Origin: Pseudovirgaria hyperparasitica
Lineage: Eukaryota; Ascomycota; Dothideomycetes; Acrospermales; Acrospermaceae
Assembly (NCBI RefSeq): GCF_010093815.1
Contig: NW_022985556.1
Span: 886,782 to 950,781 of the forward strand
Direction of reading: 5' to 3'
Length of the DNA: 64,000 nucleotides
Of the stretch, positions 1 to 11,952 are shown in pieces (the first letter of the stretch is position 1; every line of letters begins with the position of its first letter). A program made the translations under genes and the position numbers. The notes under the pieces were generated by a model. It saw only the letters and a list, made by a program, of their open reading frames with translations, was not told the DNA's origin and did not search any database.

Positions 1-539
1 TAGGGATGCTTGTGATTGTGGTCGAGCTATTGAGAGTGTTGACAGAGGATACACAAGTGCGGGCGTGGTGGGGCAGACTGGCTTCTTAAGTATCGAGGGC
101 CTTGGAGGTGATTTGAAATGGAGGATATGGCGTGCGGGCATTGATTGGGTTAGAAATGGAGGTGAGGAGCAATCAGAGTCGACTGGAGTGATGCAATTTG
201 GTACACGACTGCTCGGTAATGCACGCCGAGTTCTGGCGTCATCCACCCCGGACGGACCTGCTGTTCCAGAACCTTTGCTACCCGTGTATGCCTGAGGCAT
301 TCAGGCAACACGGCTTCGCAGTCAATCGCAATCCAGGACCAAAGGACCATTGTCTTCGTTATATCCTGGTGCCTGCCGCGTTGTCGACTCTCTCTTTGCC
401 TCAACAACAAATCACGATGGGTGCGTGAACCTCTTCACGACCTAGCGAAATGGCATATGCTATCGTCAACCCCTTATCTCGCTGTCCTTGATCAACCTGC
501 AATCCAGCGCAGGCCCGCGAGCTTCCATCCTCAGTCACC
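1..539. other. Intergenic / upstream region of the LMBR1-like gene
   Basis: I see no convincing gene here. The open frames are short, overlap on both strands and match no family I know. The last 100-150 bases before the start at 540 are C/T-rich, as is common for 5' leaders in filamentous ascomycetes. A neighbouring gene cut by the window edge cannot be excluded. Confidence 0.5.
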
Positions 540-2787
540 ATGGGAAGCACTTCCGTCCTTTCCGTCATCTTCTTCGCCGTCGCCCTACTCATTATCTTCG
601 GCGCTGTGCTTCTTCTCATACGATACTACGTCCCACTACGATCTACGCCTTCATACATTACTGTGCCGGCCTTTCTCGCGATCGCGTTACCGGCGTCGAT
701 TATCCTCCTTGTACCAATAGACCTTGCCAGTTGGGCACAAGAAGATGATGGGGACTTGAAGGGCATATGGCTGCCGGAAAGAGTTATCCTGGTGTCTTGG
801 AGGATACTGTATTGGCTGACTTTCGTGTTGACATGGTATGCGCTCGTCGGACTGGTTGCTGCTAAGATGTCACTAATTGTTTGATAGGGCGATACTCCCA
901 CTCACAGGCGAGTACGCCGATTCCGGATATCGCGAACCTCGAAAGAAGCTTCTATACTCTCTCCAGAGCAATGGCAGATACTGGCTCATTATGATTGGTG
1001 CCAGTACGCTTGCTGCAGTGTACTACTTCCTCCAGAACGGCCTCGAATACCTCAGTCTCAAAGGAACAGTGATGGCATTAGCATACGCATGGGGTCTAAT
1101 CTTGGCGATATACTTGATGGGCCATGGGCTGGTTGCTATGCCACGCTGGCTGTTTCGCACGGCAAGTGTCAGTAACAGGCTTCGGATCACGCAGTCGCAT
1201 GCGCCCAAGGTACTCGATCGCCTTATGGACTCGCTGGATGAGGTGGACAAATACGAGCTCCAGGTTCAGCAACTACAATCGAAGAGAGGAGCTGTGTCCA
1301 AAACGTTCCAAGAATGGATCGACGAGCTTTCGGATGGCGTTTCGCTGCTCGAATCGAGGCCCACGATTGCTCGTGCCACCACGAATGTACCCGTCACAGT
1401 CACCGAACGTTACCTCGCCGACCTAACACGCAAGCTGAAGCGTGCACGCCACAGAAAGATGCGCTTCGTTGATGAATGGGATCGACTTGTTCGCTCTGCC
1501 CAGAACACTCAAGCCATTCTGGATAGCACATCGACGCAACGCCTCGACTTCCCTGCCAAGGATCCCCACGACCCCTTTTTCCGCCTCAGATTCATGACCC
1601 CCTATACCCGCTACATCCTCCATGTACACATAATGCCGATCACATACTATGCGCTCTCAGCACTGCTTTCCATCGCCGCCGTCCTCGTGATATGGTCTTC
1701 CATTGTTAAATCCCTCTCTGCAGAGCTCTCCGTCGTCGGGCTGAGCGTCGTACACAAGGGCAACTCATCCAGAATGCAGATCAGTCTAGCTGGCCAACTT
1801 ACTGCGGCATTCTGGATGCTATATATGCTTGCCTCGGCCCTCTACGCCGTCACGGAAGTCAAGATCTGGGGCAACCGCGCGCTTGTACGCCGCGGCACGT
1901 ATCCCGAGTCCGCAACCTGGTACGCGTGCCAGCTCGCCAAGCTCTCCGTCCCCCTAGCATACAACTTCATCACCTTTCTGCCGCGCGTCGTCTATCGCGC
2001 AACATGGTTCCACAAGTTTCTGGGCAGGCTGGTCGTGCTCACGCCGCTCGGCGCCGGCTTCCAAGACTACTTCCCCATGCTCATCCTTGTCCCCGTCGTC
2101 ATGACGCTCTTTGGCGTGTACGGACGCGTGCGAAACGTCTTTGGCTTCGGCGCCGCCATGGTCGACGACGAAGACGGCGAGGCCGGCGTGAACAGTTCAT
2201 GGCGCGAGGGCCGCGCCCTCATCGACCGCGAAATCCAAGCTCATGGCAACGCCGACGCCGTCGGCCTCGCAAACAGAATAAATACCACACCTTCTTCCTC
2301 CGCCTCAAACGCCCGCTCTCGCCCCGCTGACCGGTACACCGACGACCCATCAGCGCTAGTCCACGCAGCGACCGCAAACAGCATTACTACGTCCACACAC
2401 ACCCAACGCACCCGCCTCGAACGCGCCACGCGTCAGGCCCGCATGGCAGAGGAGGAACAAGACGCTGGCGGATTCTTCGATGATCTGGGCAGTCGGCTGA
2501 GGAATACATTCGATACCATGGAGCGGCCGAGGTGGATGATGGGTAGTAGTAGTGGTGCTGGTGCTGGTGCTGGTACTGGGAACAGCGACATGCCGCCGAG
2601 TCCGGACGAGCCTGCCGGGGGCTGGTTTGAGGGGCTAGGTGGGAATGGGGGTAATAATGCGCATGGTGGTCGCATTCTTGGTAGTAGTGCTGCTGCTAGG
2701 GGACAGCAGCAGCAGCAGCAGCAGGAAGGAAGCGGACTGCGGCGTTGGTTTGGCGGCGGGGGAAACGAAGGGCGTGTTAGACTTTGA
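540..2787 (+). CDS. LMBR1/LMBRD2-like multi-pass membrane protein
   Basis: Two exons, 540-835 and 888-2787, give a 731-residue protein. The 52-nt intron has a GTATGC donor, a CACTAAT-like branch region and a TAG acceptor (phase 2). Splicing restores the family sequence LTWAILPLTGEYADSGY across the junction, which fixes the model. Hydrophobic segments lie near residues 6-28, 40-63 and 82-104, with more around 130-190 and in the C-terminal half. The motif GHGLVAMPRWLF is typical of the LMBD2 branch of the LMBR1 family. A predicted coiled coil (about 205-235) sits in the large loop between membrane blocks. The last 180 residues are polar and disordered, with a Gly/Ala-rich stretch and a run of seven Gln encoded by CAG repeats. 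The family is found in plasma or endosomal membranes and has been linked to receptor regulation in animals. Its fungal role is not established, so I give no gene symbol. Confidence 0.85.
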
Positions 2788-3978
2788 AGATGAAATAGAG
2801 CATTGTTTTCTTTCTCTTTTACTCTTTCTTCTCTTCTTGGAAATGAATTCCCCTGGAATTTTCGAGGATAGAAAAAGAGAAGTGTGTGTACGTAGTAGTT
2901 AGTATGTGTATGAGTACATGGATCATATGTTCAGTATTGAAGCTAAGAACACACACATGAATCGTTTGTGGCATTGGGATGGGGGTTTTTCTTTTGGGGG
3001 GACAGGGGGGGCGAAGAAGGTGCTGCTGCTGTCCTGAGGTGGATTGGGAGCGGGAGTCATAGTCATAGTCATAGTCATCATACCTGTGTGGGCGCGTTGT
3101 TGAAAGCCTGTCTTACTACTTATTGCATGCATGGCATATTTTGAATGATAGAGGAGTGATAATTAGCAATCATGGTGTTTACATTAATTTAGTGGGTTTT
3201 GGGCCACTGTTGAATTCTCGCTGGTGATTTGGAGTGTCTGCTGTCCCGTAGTTGCTTACAGTGTCGATTCACTACTTAGTTAATTAGTACGACTGACCGA
3301 CTGGTTCAGTTAGGACCGGCTGATATGCATGCATCCATACATTACATGTCACACACCACTCACTAGATATTCAAGCCGAGGTGATTAATGCATCCACTTT
3401 CATTCCTTACGTGATACAACATACTGATGCCGTCTACCAATACAAGCGGGGGAAAGTCAAGGTGCCCACCACCAGCAGGACTTTGACGTTGCAACCCTCT
3501 CGATGGTGAGAATAAGCCTCCAGATCGGCCCTTCACCCATGCCGCACCCTGTAGACCTGCATATCCAACATCACGTCCCATGCAATCGCGCTTTTCTCAT
3601 GCGCCGTCGTGTTTTGCGCGGAAAAAATCTTTTTTTTTTTCATTCTTCGTTCATGTCCTCCAGTACAAAGTAGATCGAGGGGGGAAGGGTTTGCGAAGCC
3701 AGTCGTGTCCCAATGCGCAAGAACAAACGAGAAAGAAACAAAGGGCATCGAGAATATGCCGTAATTGGGAATCATAGGACATGTTCTTCGGCAGAAGTGT
3801 CCGAATGCGCAGGGGCTGTGTTCATGCTTCTGTGAATTGCTCGTATCAACCTAATCGTCGAACTGTACGGCCAAGAAGCGCTCAGGTATTCGGCGCGGTC
3901 GCTGATGTGTGAATCGACGCTATAAGATGGCAAACGACGAACGACAAGGAGTAGTCTTTGCGTGTTCTTCGTCCAGCC
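2788..3978. other. Intergenic region between convergent genes
   Basis: This stretch lies between the 3' ends of the LMBR1-like gene (+) and pal1 (-) and should hold both 3' UTRs. A short direct repeat of tcatag occurs near 3057-3080 and there is a poly-T run near 3630. I see no conserved coding or RNA gene. Confidence 0.5.
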
Positions 3979-6019
3979 TCAGGCCGTTGGACGCTCTGGG
4001 GCTGGCCGGTCTGGTCGTTCTGGCCGTTTCTTTCCGCGGTTCAGAGACTTCATTCTGCCAAGAAAGCCTCCGCTCTGCTTGACCTCACCATCTCCGCTGT
4101 CAGATGTGAGCCTACGTTCGAGACCGTTACGCATTGGGGAGCTAGGTGCACGCGGTCGTCCAGTCTTAGCATCCTCTGCAATTCTGATTGTCGTGCCCTT
4201 CTTCTCATATGCATCGTCATAATCTTCGAAGAACGGATTTTGTTCACCAGCCTTAGTTATACCTCCTGCACTCTGAACTGTCCTAGAGGGCATAGCCTCT
4301 TCAGGAGAATTGACGCCATTGTTGTATCTGGGCTCTCCTGTCCCGATACGCGGTGCGCCATCCGCGAATCCGCCTCGACGTGGCTGTGAGATTCCTCTGA
4401 TGCGTTGTGCGAGTGACTTCTTTCGCGATAGGCCGTTGCTTTGGAGCACCGCAGTTTCGTTCTCTGAGTCCCGTCGTTGCATGGCTGATCTTGACGCTGG
4501 AGCGCCCTCTAAGAAGGTCGAAGTGCCTAGACCAGCTGTCTCTTCACCGTGAACAGGTTCGATGAGGCCTTTTGGGTTGACGATGGCAGAGCGTTCGCTC
4601 TGAGGTAGTTTGGCGCGAAATGTGAAGGGATCTTGACCCGTAGTCCGAGCATTATAGTCACCAAATGCATCAGGCTGTCTACCATGGATCCGATCGATAT
4701 CAATTTTGTTGTTGACTGGACCAGAGCCACCCATTGCCATGTTCGCTGAACCCATTGGAAAAGCTTGCATGGGAGCGCGGTGGTCCTTCTTGCGGTTTCG
4801 ATGAGGGTTGCAAGCGTCGAACGGGCCGTCATGATGGAAGACTAGAGTGGTCAGTGTGTCGTGCTAGCTTGTGACAAGGACATGTACTTACGTCCAACGC
4901 CATACAGACCGGTGGCGTCAAGCTTGTCGATCGTGTCAAGACCATGAGGTTTCTTAGTCCGTTGGCTACGAGTGTCGCGTGACTTGCCATCTTTGCCGCG
5001 ATCTCCTCTCTCGCGCTCGCGTTCCCGACGACGTTCACGTCGCCTGCGTTCCTCTTCAGCAGTAAGAGAGCCTTTGTCAATTATTGAGGATTCGGAGTTG
5101 CGTCGAGGTCTGCGGTTTTCACGTCTTTCTAGGCTTTCAAAAGGACCACGCTCATCACGAGGTGGGCGTGGTCTCGAAGGGCGTGCATCGACCCTCCCAT
5201 CCTGTTGTTCTTGGGATCGTGATGGGCGGTGGTTTTGTGGTGGAGGCAGCGTTCCTGCGCGCGGTGGTGGATTCATACGTTGCTTGGGCTCTGTTGGGGG
5301 TAAGTATCTGTTTGGCAGCAAAAAAAAGCTCGACTGCAAGCACGTACCATTGCTTCTGGTGTCAATGGCGTTCCCGTTGAGCTTCATGTTCTTCTGTGGA
5401 TAGTAGTTAGAAAACATGTGCACAAAGCTGCCAGACCTGGATAACAGGACGGAAGTGGCCTTGAGAAAGGAATGAAGTTTGCGGGATAAAAAAAGGAGGG
5501 AGGGTGCACAACGGTAGCGGCAGTTTGTAGGTGGGCAGGGGTCTGGACGTACAAAAAGCTCATCGACGTGACTTTCAACTTCGACCTTGTTCGGCGAGCC
5601 ATTGTGTGCAGGGTCCATTCTGTCAAAGAAAGGAGGGCTTGTGCGACTTTGGAGAAAGCCTGGAGAGACAGAATCTTGTTCGAAGTTTGCTAGAAAAGGA
5701 TTTCGCGAGACTGGGCGGTCTCCCGGCGCGCTGTGTGTGCTTCCTGGCGTGTCTAGAGCCGGAGAGGTGACTGCAGGCGAGCGATTGCGGAAAGGATTGT
5801 TGGAGGAGAGCTCGAGAGTGAGGTGGGGAGAGGGTCTCCGATCTGTTTTAAAGTTGCAGGTCAGCAATGCGCTCTCTGGGCATATTAGATGAATTAAGTG
5901 GCAAAATGCAAGGTAGCTGGGATTGGTGTCGCGGATACAAAGAACCGTGTGTGAAACAGGAGATGCGGTAGCGCCGCAGTGGACAAGGAAAACGCACCTT
6001 GAACATGAAACTGCGCCAT
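3979..6019 (-). CDS. pal1: Pal1 family cell morphology / endocytic protein
   Basis: Five exons on the minus strand: 6019-5998, 5842-5553, 5393-5348, 5290-4892 and 4841-3979. They give 1620 nt and 539 residues. All four introns (155, 159, 57 and 50 nt) have GT..AG ends, and the donors GTGCGT, GTACGT, GTACGT and GTAAGT fit well. The first exon is only 22 nt (MAQFHVQ). The family core lies around residues 235-300 and reads KKPHGLDTIDKLDATGLYG, then LFHHDGPFDACNPHRNRK, then APMQAFPMGSANMA. The core is split by intron 4, and the junction restores it exactly. Two NPF tripeptides near the N-terminus (NNPFRN, RNPFLAN) are known EH-domain ligands. Pal1 proteins act at endocytic patches and growth tips. 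The middle is strongly charged (RRRERRRERERER), and the end (GFLGRMKSLNRG) matches the usual basic tail. Most of the chain looks disordered. Confidence 0.93.
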
Positions 6020-8416
6020 GGCTAGGACAGAGAGATTTGTTTGCCTAGATTGTCGTTGTTGATCGTTGAAGGAGAAAAGATGGCTTGTTTATTTATTCCG
6101 TACGGTACAGCTTAGCGGTGTGATTGAAGTAGGGAGAATGGCCGGTGATTTGGGGAGCGTGGTTTAATACGACAGGGAATGGGTGCGCGCTCTGAAGTGG
6201 TGGATCCGAGTCTCTGGGGCTGCGATGACGCTTGAGGGCGGTTGGCGCCAATCTGGCATATAAGGGTACAGCCGCGAACTGCGACGTAAAGGAGCCGAAG
6301 AGTGGGACACAGAGGTCGTCCCAACGCACCACTCGGCACTGATTGCGTGCTGGTTATTCAGTAAATGCAGCAATGTGCTGTAGTGAGACAAGATGGTGTT
6401 GAGGCTGTATTCCAATAATGACTCGTCGGGGATAGAATGCTGGGCTGGCGGCGCTCCAATGGAAAATAGAATGGCCAGGGCGTCCGGCCGTGGACGAGGA
6501 TTGAGAGTATATACGTACTCACACGCACACGAGACGCAGGAGGGGCAGAGGTATTATGCTGGCGGTTAATAAGTGTGTAACAAGACTGGAGCGGATGATG
6601 AGATGTCTGATGGAGGCGAGAGCGGAAATATAGTGGTTGTCTAGGGCGATCGAAGGGCGGAGTAGGCAGAGTGAGGGTGGACCCAGTGGAAGAGCCAGAG
6701 TCGATATTGCTTCGGTCTTCCAAGTGGGACGGACTGGACGACAGAGTGAACAGAGTGACAGACAGGCGCGGAGGACAAGACAGAGAAGGAGAAGGACGAG
6801 GAGAGAGGGAGGAAGAGAGAAGGATAGAAGTTTGTTCGTCACTCGGATCGTTCCTCGGGCTTTTGGCTTTTGGCTTTTTGGCTTTTGGGGTTTTCCAGGC
6901 GTTCTGGCGTTTGTTTCCTCTTGGCAAGAACAAGAGGCAAGGTAAGGTAGGGTAATTATACGCCGCGTTCTCAGGAGGTGAAGTGTATAATAATAATAAT
7001 GTGAGGGACACTGACACACACACCCTTTCTCTTCTTGTCTTCTCCGGCAGCAATAAAGCTTCGATCACGGGAACAGGGGGGAGGGGGCTGCAAGGGATCA
7101 TGATCTATTAACCTATTTCTATTACAAACGGCATAAATGACACAAATGACCAGGGCGCATCACTTAGTCGGCCTGTTAATTACTACTACGGTATTAGTAT
7201 TACCCCTACGACTGTATTCCTGTCGTTCCAGGGATGGTAATTAGTAATTATACGGTATACCTTAATTAGCTACTCACGATGATCAGTCAGATATGATGGG
7301 GCGGTGCTACTTACTCCCAGTCCCAGCTGTCTCTCGTCCGCCTTGTGACTTCGTATTCTCTACCTACTACTCCTTGAGCTGAAACGCAGAAACCGCCGTC
7401 TATTGCGGTCCAGACTTTCTTGCACTGTATCGTTTGTCCTGTGCGTAGTCCGAGTCTGAGCCTCTGAAGAAAGCTCCGAATTGCCGTGGTCCCATCCCAG
7501 GCTTGGACTGGAGGTCGGTTGAGGCCTTATGGATCTGAATTGCTCGACTTGGATACCTCACTCTCGGCGTTCCACTGTTCACCACATTGAATCCTGAATA
7601 GGTAACGGGCCCAGTGGCTTCGGACTAGGCTGCACGCCAGAAGTCGGAACGTGACTGAAGTGTGGGGATGTCGGTGGTCCCTGGATGGCAGAAATGCTCG
7701 TCTGGCTGCAAGCTTAGCTAGCTGCTCGGTAATCTTTGTCTTGACCTCATCCGAGCCATACGAGTAGCATCAGGTACAGAGCAGATCATGGCCGTTGATC
7801 GTGGAGTTTGCGTACAAGGTAAAGTCAGCGAGAGATGCTGCTCTCTAGAGTATGACGATTACAAGCCTGCATTACAGTATCACAAAGCAAGCAAGCAAGC
7901 ACAGGTGGGCTTTGTCAACATGACATGCAAACACACACGCAAAATGCCACCACCACCACGTCAAGCCAGCCAGCTGCAGCCCACTAATTACCTACAGTAA
8001 GCCTAGCTACTCTCCTGTCTGTATGTACTGTAAGAAGCCCACCTGGCTGCTGACCCCGCCCCGGTCACCCCGGACTTTTTTTTGGGGAGGGGGGGTTAGC
8101 TAGCTAAAAGAGAGGGGTATGGCGCCGGTGTCGGTGCCAAATGCACACGCTAATTCCACTGCTACAGTACAGCCCACCTCAGTCGGCACTGGGCAGGGTA
8201 TGCAGCTATTCTGGCTTAGGCCTAGCCAGCCACAAGGACAGCCCTAGGCGGGTGCGGGTCTACCTAGGGGACTATTAGGGCTAGGCAAGGCGTCGGCCGC
8301 CTCAACTTCTTCCTCTTCAGACCTCGTCTATCATCATCCACTGCAATTGGCATATTTGTTGCATCTGCAATACCACTATCAAACAACAACCTCCTACACC
8401 CACTACTGGAAGGGAT
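6020..8416. other. Long intergenic region: pal1 upstream and med31 promoter
   Basis: About 2.4 kb separate the divergent pal1 (-) and med31 (+) starts. The pal1-proximal kilobase (6.1-7.1 kb) is strongly C/T-rich on the pal1 strand. It has open but low-complexity frames that I read as a long 5' UTR or promoter rather than protein. From 7.1 to 7.3 kb there is an AT-rich patch with TAATTA-type motifs. Poly-T followed by poly-G occurs at about 8070-8095, next to AGCTAGCT repeats. No gene is supported. Confidence 0.45.
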
Positions 8417-8878
8417 ATGGCTGAGACACAGAGCCCATCTGTTCAGGACATCCGTTACGGTGGCTTTACGCGCTTCGAGCTCGAGCTGGAGGTATGTCCA
8501 TCATCTCACCTAATTACCTGCTCCGTCCGTGTCTATACTAATAGCCATTCTCAGTTCGTTCAGTCTCTAGGAAACCCGCTGTATCTGAACCACTTAGCTG
8601 CGACGCAAAAGGTCTTTGACAACCCGGAATTTATTGCTTACATCGATTACTTGCAATACTTTCAGCTCCCTCAGTATGCAAAATATATCGCGTACGCCTT
8701 CCTGAACTCCAACCAGCCTCCATGCCCTCTGCTGACGTCAACTAGCTATCCTGGCCCAGCCTTGCGCAATCTCGAGCTCCTCAAGCAGGAAACTTTTCGT
8801 AAACACATTGTTGACGTCGGTCTAGCTCAGGCCATGTTCGAGCAAGGCATCATAGCTGGCAAACGCGATCAGTCGTGA
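8417..8878 (+). CDS. med31: Mediator of RNA polymerase II transcription subunit 31
   Basis: Three exons, 8417-8491, 8555-8691 and 8746-8878, encode 114 residues, a normal length for fungal Med31/Soh1. Family blocks in order are RFELELE / FVQSLGNPLYLNHLA, then FIAYIDYLQYF, then YAKYIAYPGPALRNLELL. The first and third blocks are restored only after removing the 63-nt intron 1 (donor GTATGT, branch CTAAT, acceptor CAG) and the 54-nt intron 2 (donor GTACGC, branch CTGAC, acceptor TAG). Both introns have lengths divisible by three and no in-frame stop, so an unspliced message reads straight through as a 153-residue protein with two inserts. Med31 sits in the Mediator middle module, bound to Med7, in the nucleus. 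The gene stands alone here. Confidence 0.93.
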   Translation: MAETQSPSVQDIRYGGFTRFELELEVCPSSHLITCSVRVYTNSHSQFVQSLGNPLYLNHLAATQKVFDNPEFIAYIDYLQYFQLPQYAKYIAYAFLNSNQPPCPLLTSTSYPGPALRNLELLKQETFRKHIVDVGLAQAMFEQGIIAGKRDQS

Positions 8879-10256
8879 ACGTAGTTTCTAAACTGACTTT
8901 CAAGCTCAACGCGCCACTCAACGCACACGAGTATCATGTCTCGTATCATACCACAGATCGACAGAAACGTCGACCACATCAAGGCAGTTCATTTTCCAGG
9001 GTCTCGCAGAATCGGACACGATGCGATCTTCGCTCGGCAATTAAACTTTCGGGGTCTCGGCGATCGCCATCACTCGAGTGAAAATGACCCCTGCCACCCT
9101 GCCGAATCCATCAATCAATCAATCCTACAGCCTGTGCTGAGTATTGACTGTCCCGGACTTAAGTCGACTGAGCATGAGGTTTCTCTTGGCGGTCGAACCT
9201 GCTTTAATCGGCAAAATCACGTCTTTGTGGGTGCTAGACTGCCGGGTTCCTTCCGGTGGTGTACTTCCCATGCCACCAGCTCGAGAATTAATGAGGAAAC
9301 ATCAAAACTCGCAACAAAATATCATTCTAATACCATACTCTACTTGGCAAGCTGCGAATAATATCGTACCACAATTAGTATAAGTCGTTGGACATGGCGT
9401 GCGATCCTGCTTCAATCCATGTCAATTTTCGTGCAAATATAGCTTTCCTTAAGCTCTAATATCCATTCAGCATTCTTGGCATCTTAAATGTATCTCCAGT
9501 CCTTATTACTCCCTCGAGTCCCGACGATACTTTGAAGACTATTCTCGAAGCCTCTCAGAGTTATAGTGAGAGAGAATTGGGTACAGTTTCCAGACGGCTT
9601 GCTGGGACACAGTATTCCAGGGCATCAAACCAATCAGACTTTCCACGGGGTCAAGAAGTTTCGAACGCTGTAGTATGGAAGAGGAGATTCTTTCGTGTTA
9701 TGGAGTTTCAAGTCCCTGCTCGAAGCTGTCATATAGGTAATATGCTACCTTCTGTCACGGTAGCATCCATTTGGAATAGAAGCACAGTATTCGGCTCTGC
9801 TTTCACCTCGGAATCGCTTCGATGATGCTCTTGCCTCTCTCACAGCACACTCAAGGCCTCGTCTTTCTACCCGACTACTGTACAGCGCTCTACGTTCTTA
9901 TGGCATTGAATAGGTTGACCAATGTGTCGTGCACGCAGAGCTATACATCCTAGGACCAATGCTAAATACTCCTTGGTAGAGACTTGCACGCACTCAGTCC
10001 TTGACTTTAATGATATCTGGATCTCTTTTGAGCTTTTCAGCTCTTCCGGTATCTATCTATTTATAGCCGGCGTTCGGATCGGACATAAGCACTATAAACC
10101 ACGCGGCCCTCTCAACAATGTCAATCCTGCAGTTCCGGACATCACATCCTACAAGTATCTCCAAGGACCTAGAAAACTCCTCGAGCTATAACCTTCCCCG
10201 GTCCTACGACCTTTCGTCATTCTTTCCGGGGCCTATCCCTCGCCCGAGAGCCCACC
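8879..10256. other. Intergenic region, no supported gene
   Basis: Open frames of about 140 and 97 codons exist around 8936-9361 and 9532-9825, but they match no family I recognise, lack clear splice sites and have unremarkable codon use. They could be a decayed gene or chance. A (ATCA)n-like stretch lies near 9105-9122. Confidence 0.4.
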
Positions 10257-11192
10257 ATGCCCGAACAGACCTTCCGGTCCTACACTCCCCAACAAGGCGC
10301 GGCCTACGCCCAATACCGCACGAACTACCACGAAACTCTCTACGCACTCGTCCTGCGCGTCCACACTTCTACTGGCGGCAAACTCAACTCCCTCCTCGAC
10401 ATCGGCTGCGGCCCCGGCACTGCCACAGCCTCCCTCGCACCACACTTCACAACCGCCCTCGGCCTCGATGCCTCAGAGGGCATGATTGCCACCGCCCGCG
10501 AGCTCCACCCCTCTACCACCTCCACCCCCAATCTCACCTTCGCCGTCTCTGCAGCGGAGAGTCTGGGTGCAAATCTTGATCCCCCTGTTGCAAGCAACAG
10601 CGTCGACCTGATCACCGCCGCGACTGCGGCTCACTGGTTCGACATGCCCGGCTTCTGGCGCGCCGCAGCGCGAGTCGTGAAGCCAGGCGGCAGCGTGGCG
10701 CTATGGACAGGTAATCAATTCCGTGTCCACCCCGATGTGCCGGGCGCGGCGCGCATCCAGGCCCGGATGGATGAGTTGAATGCGGAGTACTTGCGTGCCT
10801 ATTTCGAACCGGGAACGGACGCAGCGCACGGCTTATATCGTAATTTGGGGATGCCGTGGAGCGTGGAGCCTGCTGTTGAGGAATTTGAGCGGGAGAGTGT
10901 GTTTCGGAGGGAGTGGGTTCCTGGAAAGGAAGGTGTTGGGGAGGAGTTTTTTGAGAGGCGGGTCGATGAGAGGGTGAGTTTGGATGTTATGGAGAGGATG
11001 ATGGGGACGGCGAGTCCGGTGACGAGGTGGAGGGAGGCGAATGGGGGAAAGGTGGGGACGGAGGAGGATGTGGTTAGGGTTATTAGGAGGGAGGTGGAGA
11101 GGATCTTGAGGGAGGAAGGGGTAGAGGAAGGGAAGGAGTGGTTGAAGGCCAGTGTGACTGGGGTTTTGCTTGTTGTTAAGAAGAAGGGTTAG
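10257..11192 (+). CDS. Class I SAM-dependent methyltransferase (trans-aconitate methyltransferase-like)
   Basis: A single exon encodes 311 residues. Motif I, LLDIGCGPGTATASL, is at residues 47-61, and the acidic post-I strand GLDASEGM is at 69-76. Together these form the SAM-binding part of the Rossmann fold. Further blocks are DLITAATAAHWFD (near 120) and VVKPGGSVALWTGN (near 140). The N-terminus FRSYTPQQGAAYAQYR is typical of the fungal group that includes yeast Tmt1 and Crg1. Those enzymes methylate small carboxylic acids or lipids, but the substrate cannot be read from the sequence. The coding strand is C-rich up to about 10,700 and G-rich from about 10,850 to the stop. This marks a switch in codon choice within one gene, not a fusion, because the fold is continuous. 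A cytosolic location is likely, as no signal or membrane segment is seen. Confidence 0.85.
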   Translation: MPEQTFRSYTPQQGAAYAQYRTNYHETLYALVLRVHTSTGGKLNSLLDIGCGPGTATASLAPHFTTALGLDASEGMIATARELHPSTTSTPNLTFAVSAAESLGANLDPPVASNSVDLITAATAAHWFDMPGFWRAAARVVKPGGSVALWTGNQFRVHPDVPGAARIQARMDELNAEYLRAYFEPGTDAAHGLYRNLGMPWSVEPAVEEFERESVFRREWVPGKEGVGEEFFERRVDERVSLDVMERMMGTASPVTRWREANGGKVGTEEDVVRVIRREVERILREEGVEEGKEWLKASVTGVLLVVKKKG

Positions 11193-11952
11193 GATGAGAG
11201 GTTCACTCGTGGCTAATGAGTGGGAATCGATATTGTGGAGCGACTTTATTCTCGAATCTCAAGATTGCATTTCAAATATGTCATGCTTCAAGTTGAATGG
11301 GAAGCCTTATCGATGAGGCACATGTATTTGGCTGCCTGAGGCCGCAAACATATAACACAATCTTTGTCTCTTCAAGTACTTACTGTCTCCATCAATGCAC
11401 ATGCATCGCAAGCAACAGTTCCATCTAGACTTCTCTGGCCAGCTTGACTCCCTATCCAACTCCCTCACTCTTCTCACCTATGCCATGGCATAAATATAGA
11501 CTACATGACAAGTGATCGCGGGAGTCGACCGTGGCTTAGACAATCATGCGGGCCCGCAAACTGCCTTGCACCAACACGATGACCAGGTACTGGACTTTTT
11601 GCGTCGCAGAGTCAGACGCGATGCTCATCTGAAGCTCGAGGCCGTCCTCGTGTTTCGATTTAGAGGCTACGAGCCTTTGCATAGGTACATCCAATTGTTC
11701 ATGTCCTCAATCGTGGCGCGTTTAGCCGCCTGGCTATTTGCACCACGCAGGTGTGTAGGCTGGACTATGAGCCCCCACCACCACGCAACGAGCTCGTCAG
11801 AGTCCGTAGGTACCTACAACAGGGAACTCCTCCGTTGATAGCCCTGCCATCTCACCTCTTAGCTTTTCTGCTACGAAACCTTCTACGAACAAGATCAACC
11901 TGGCCACAGACAAAAGCAACAACAGACCGCCGCAGCGGCCAAACGGCCGAAC
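11193..11952. other. Intergenic region
   Basis: Short overlapping frames only. The stretch just before 11,953 has alternating A/C-rich and CAA repeats (acaaaagcaacaacag), typical of a 5' leader. No RNA gene or repeat family is recognised. Confidence 0.45.

Noticed and set aside
1926-2330. Arg-rich plus-strand frame inside the LMBR1-like gene
   Set aside because: Shifted-frame shadow of a GC-rich coding exon.
6358-7101. Long open frames on both strands upstream of pal1
   Set aside because: The predicted proteins are low-complexity Ser/Pro/Leu or Arg/Gly sequences from C/T-rich DNA, with no domain and no splice logic. A 5' UTR or promoter fits better.
8936-9825. Two plus-strand frames (141 and 97 codons) as genes after med31
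   Set aside because: No recognised domain, poor codon texture and no splice sites that would extend them.
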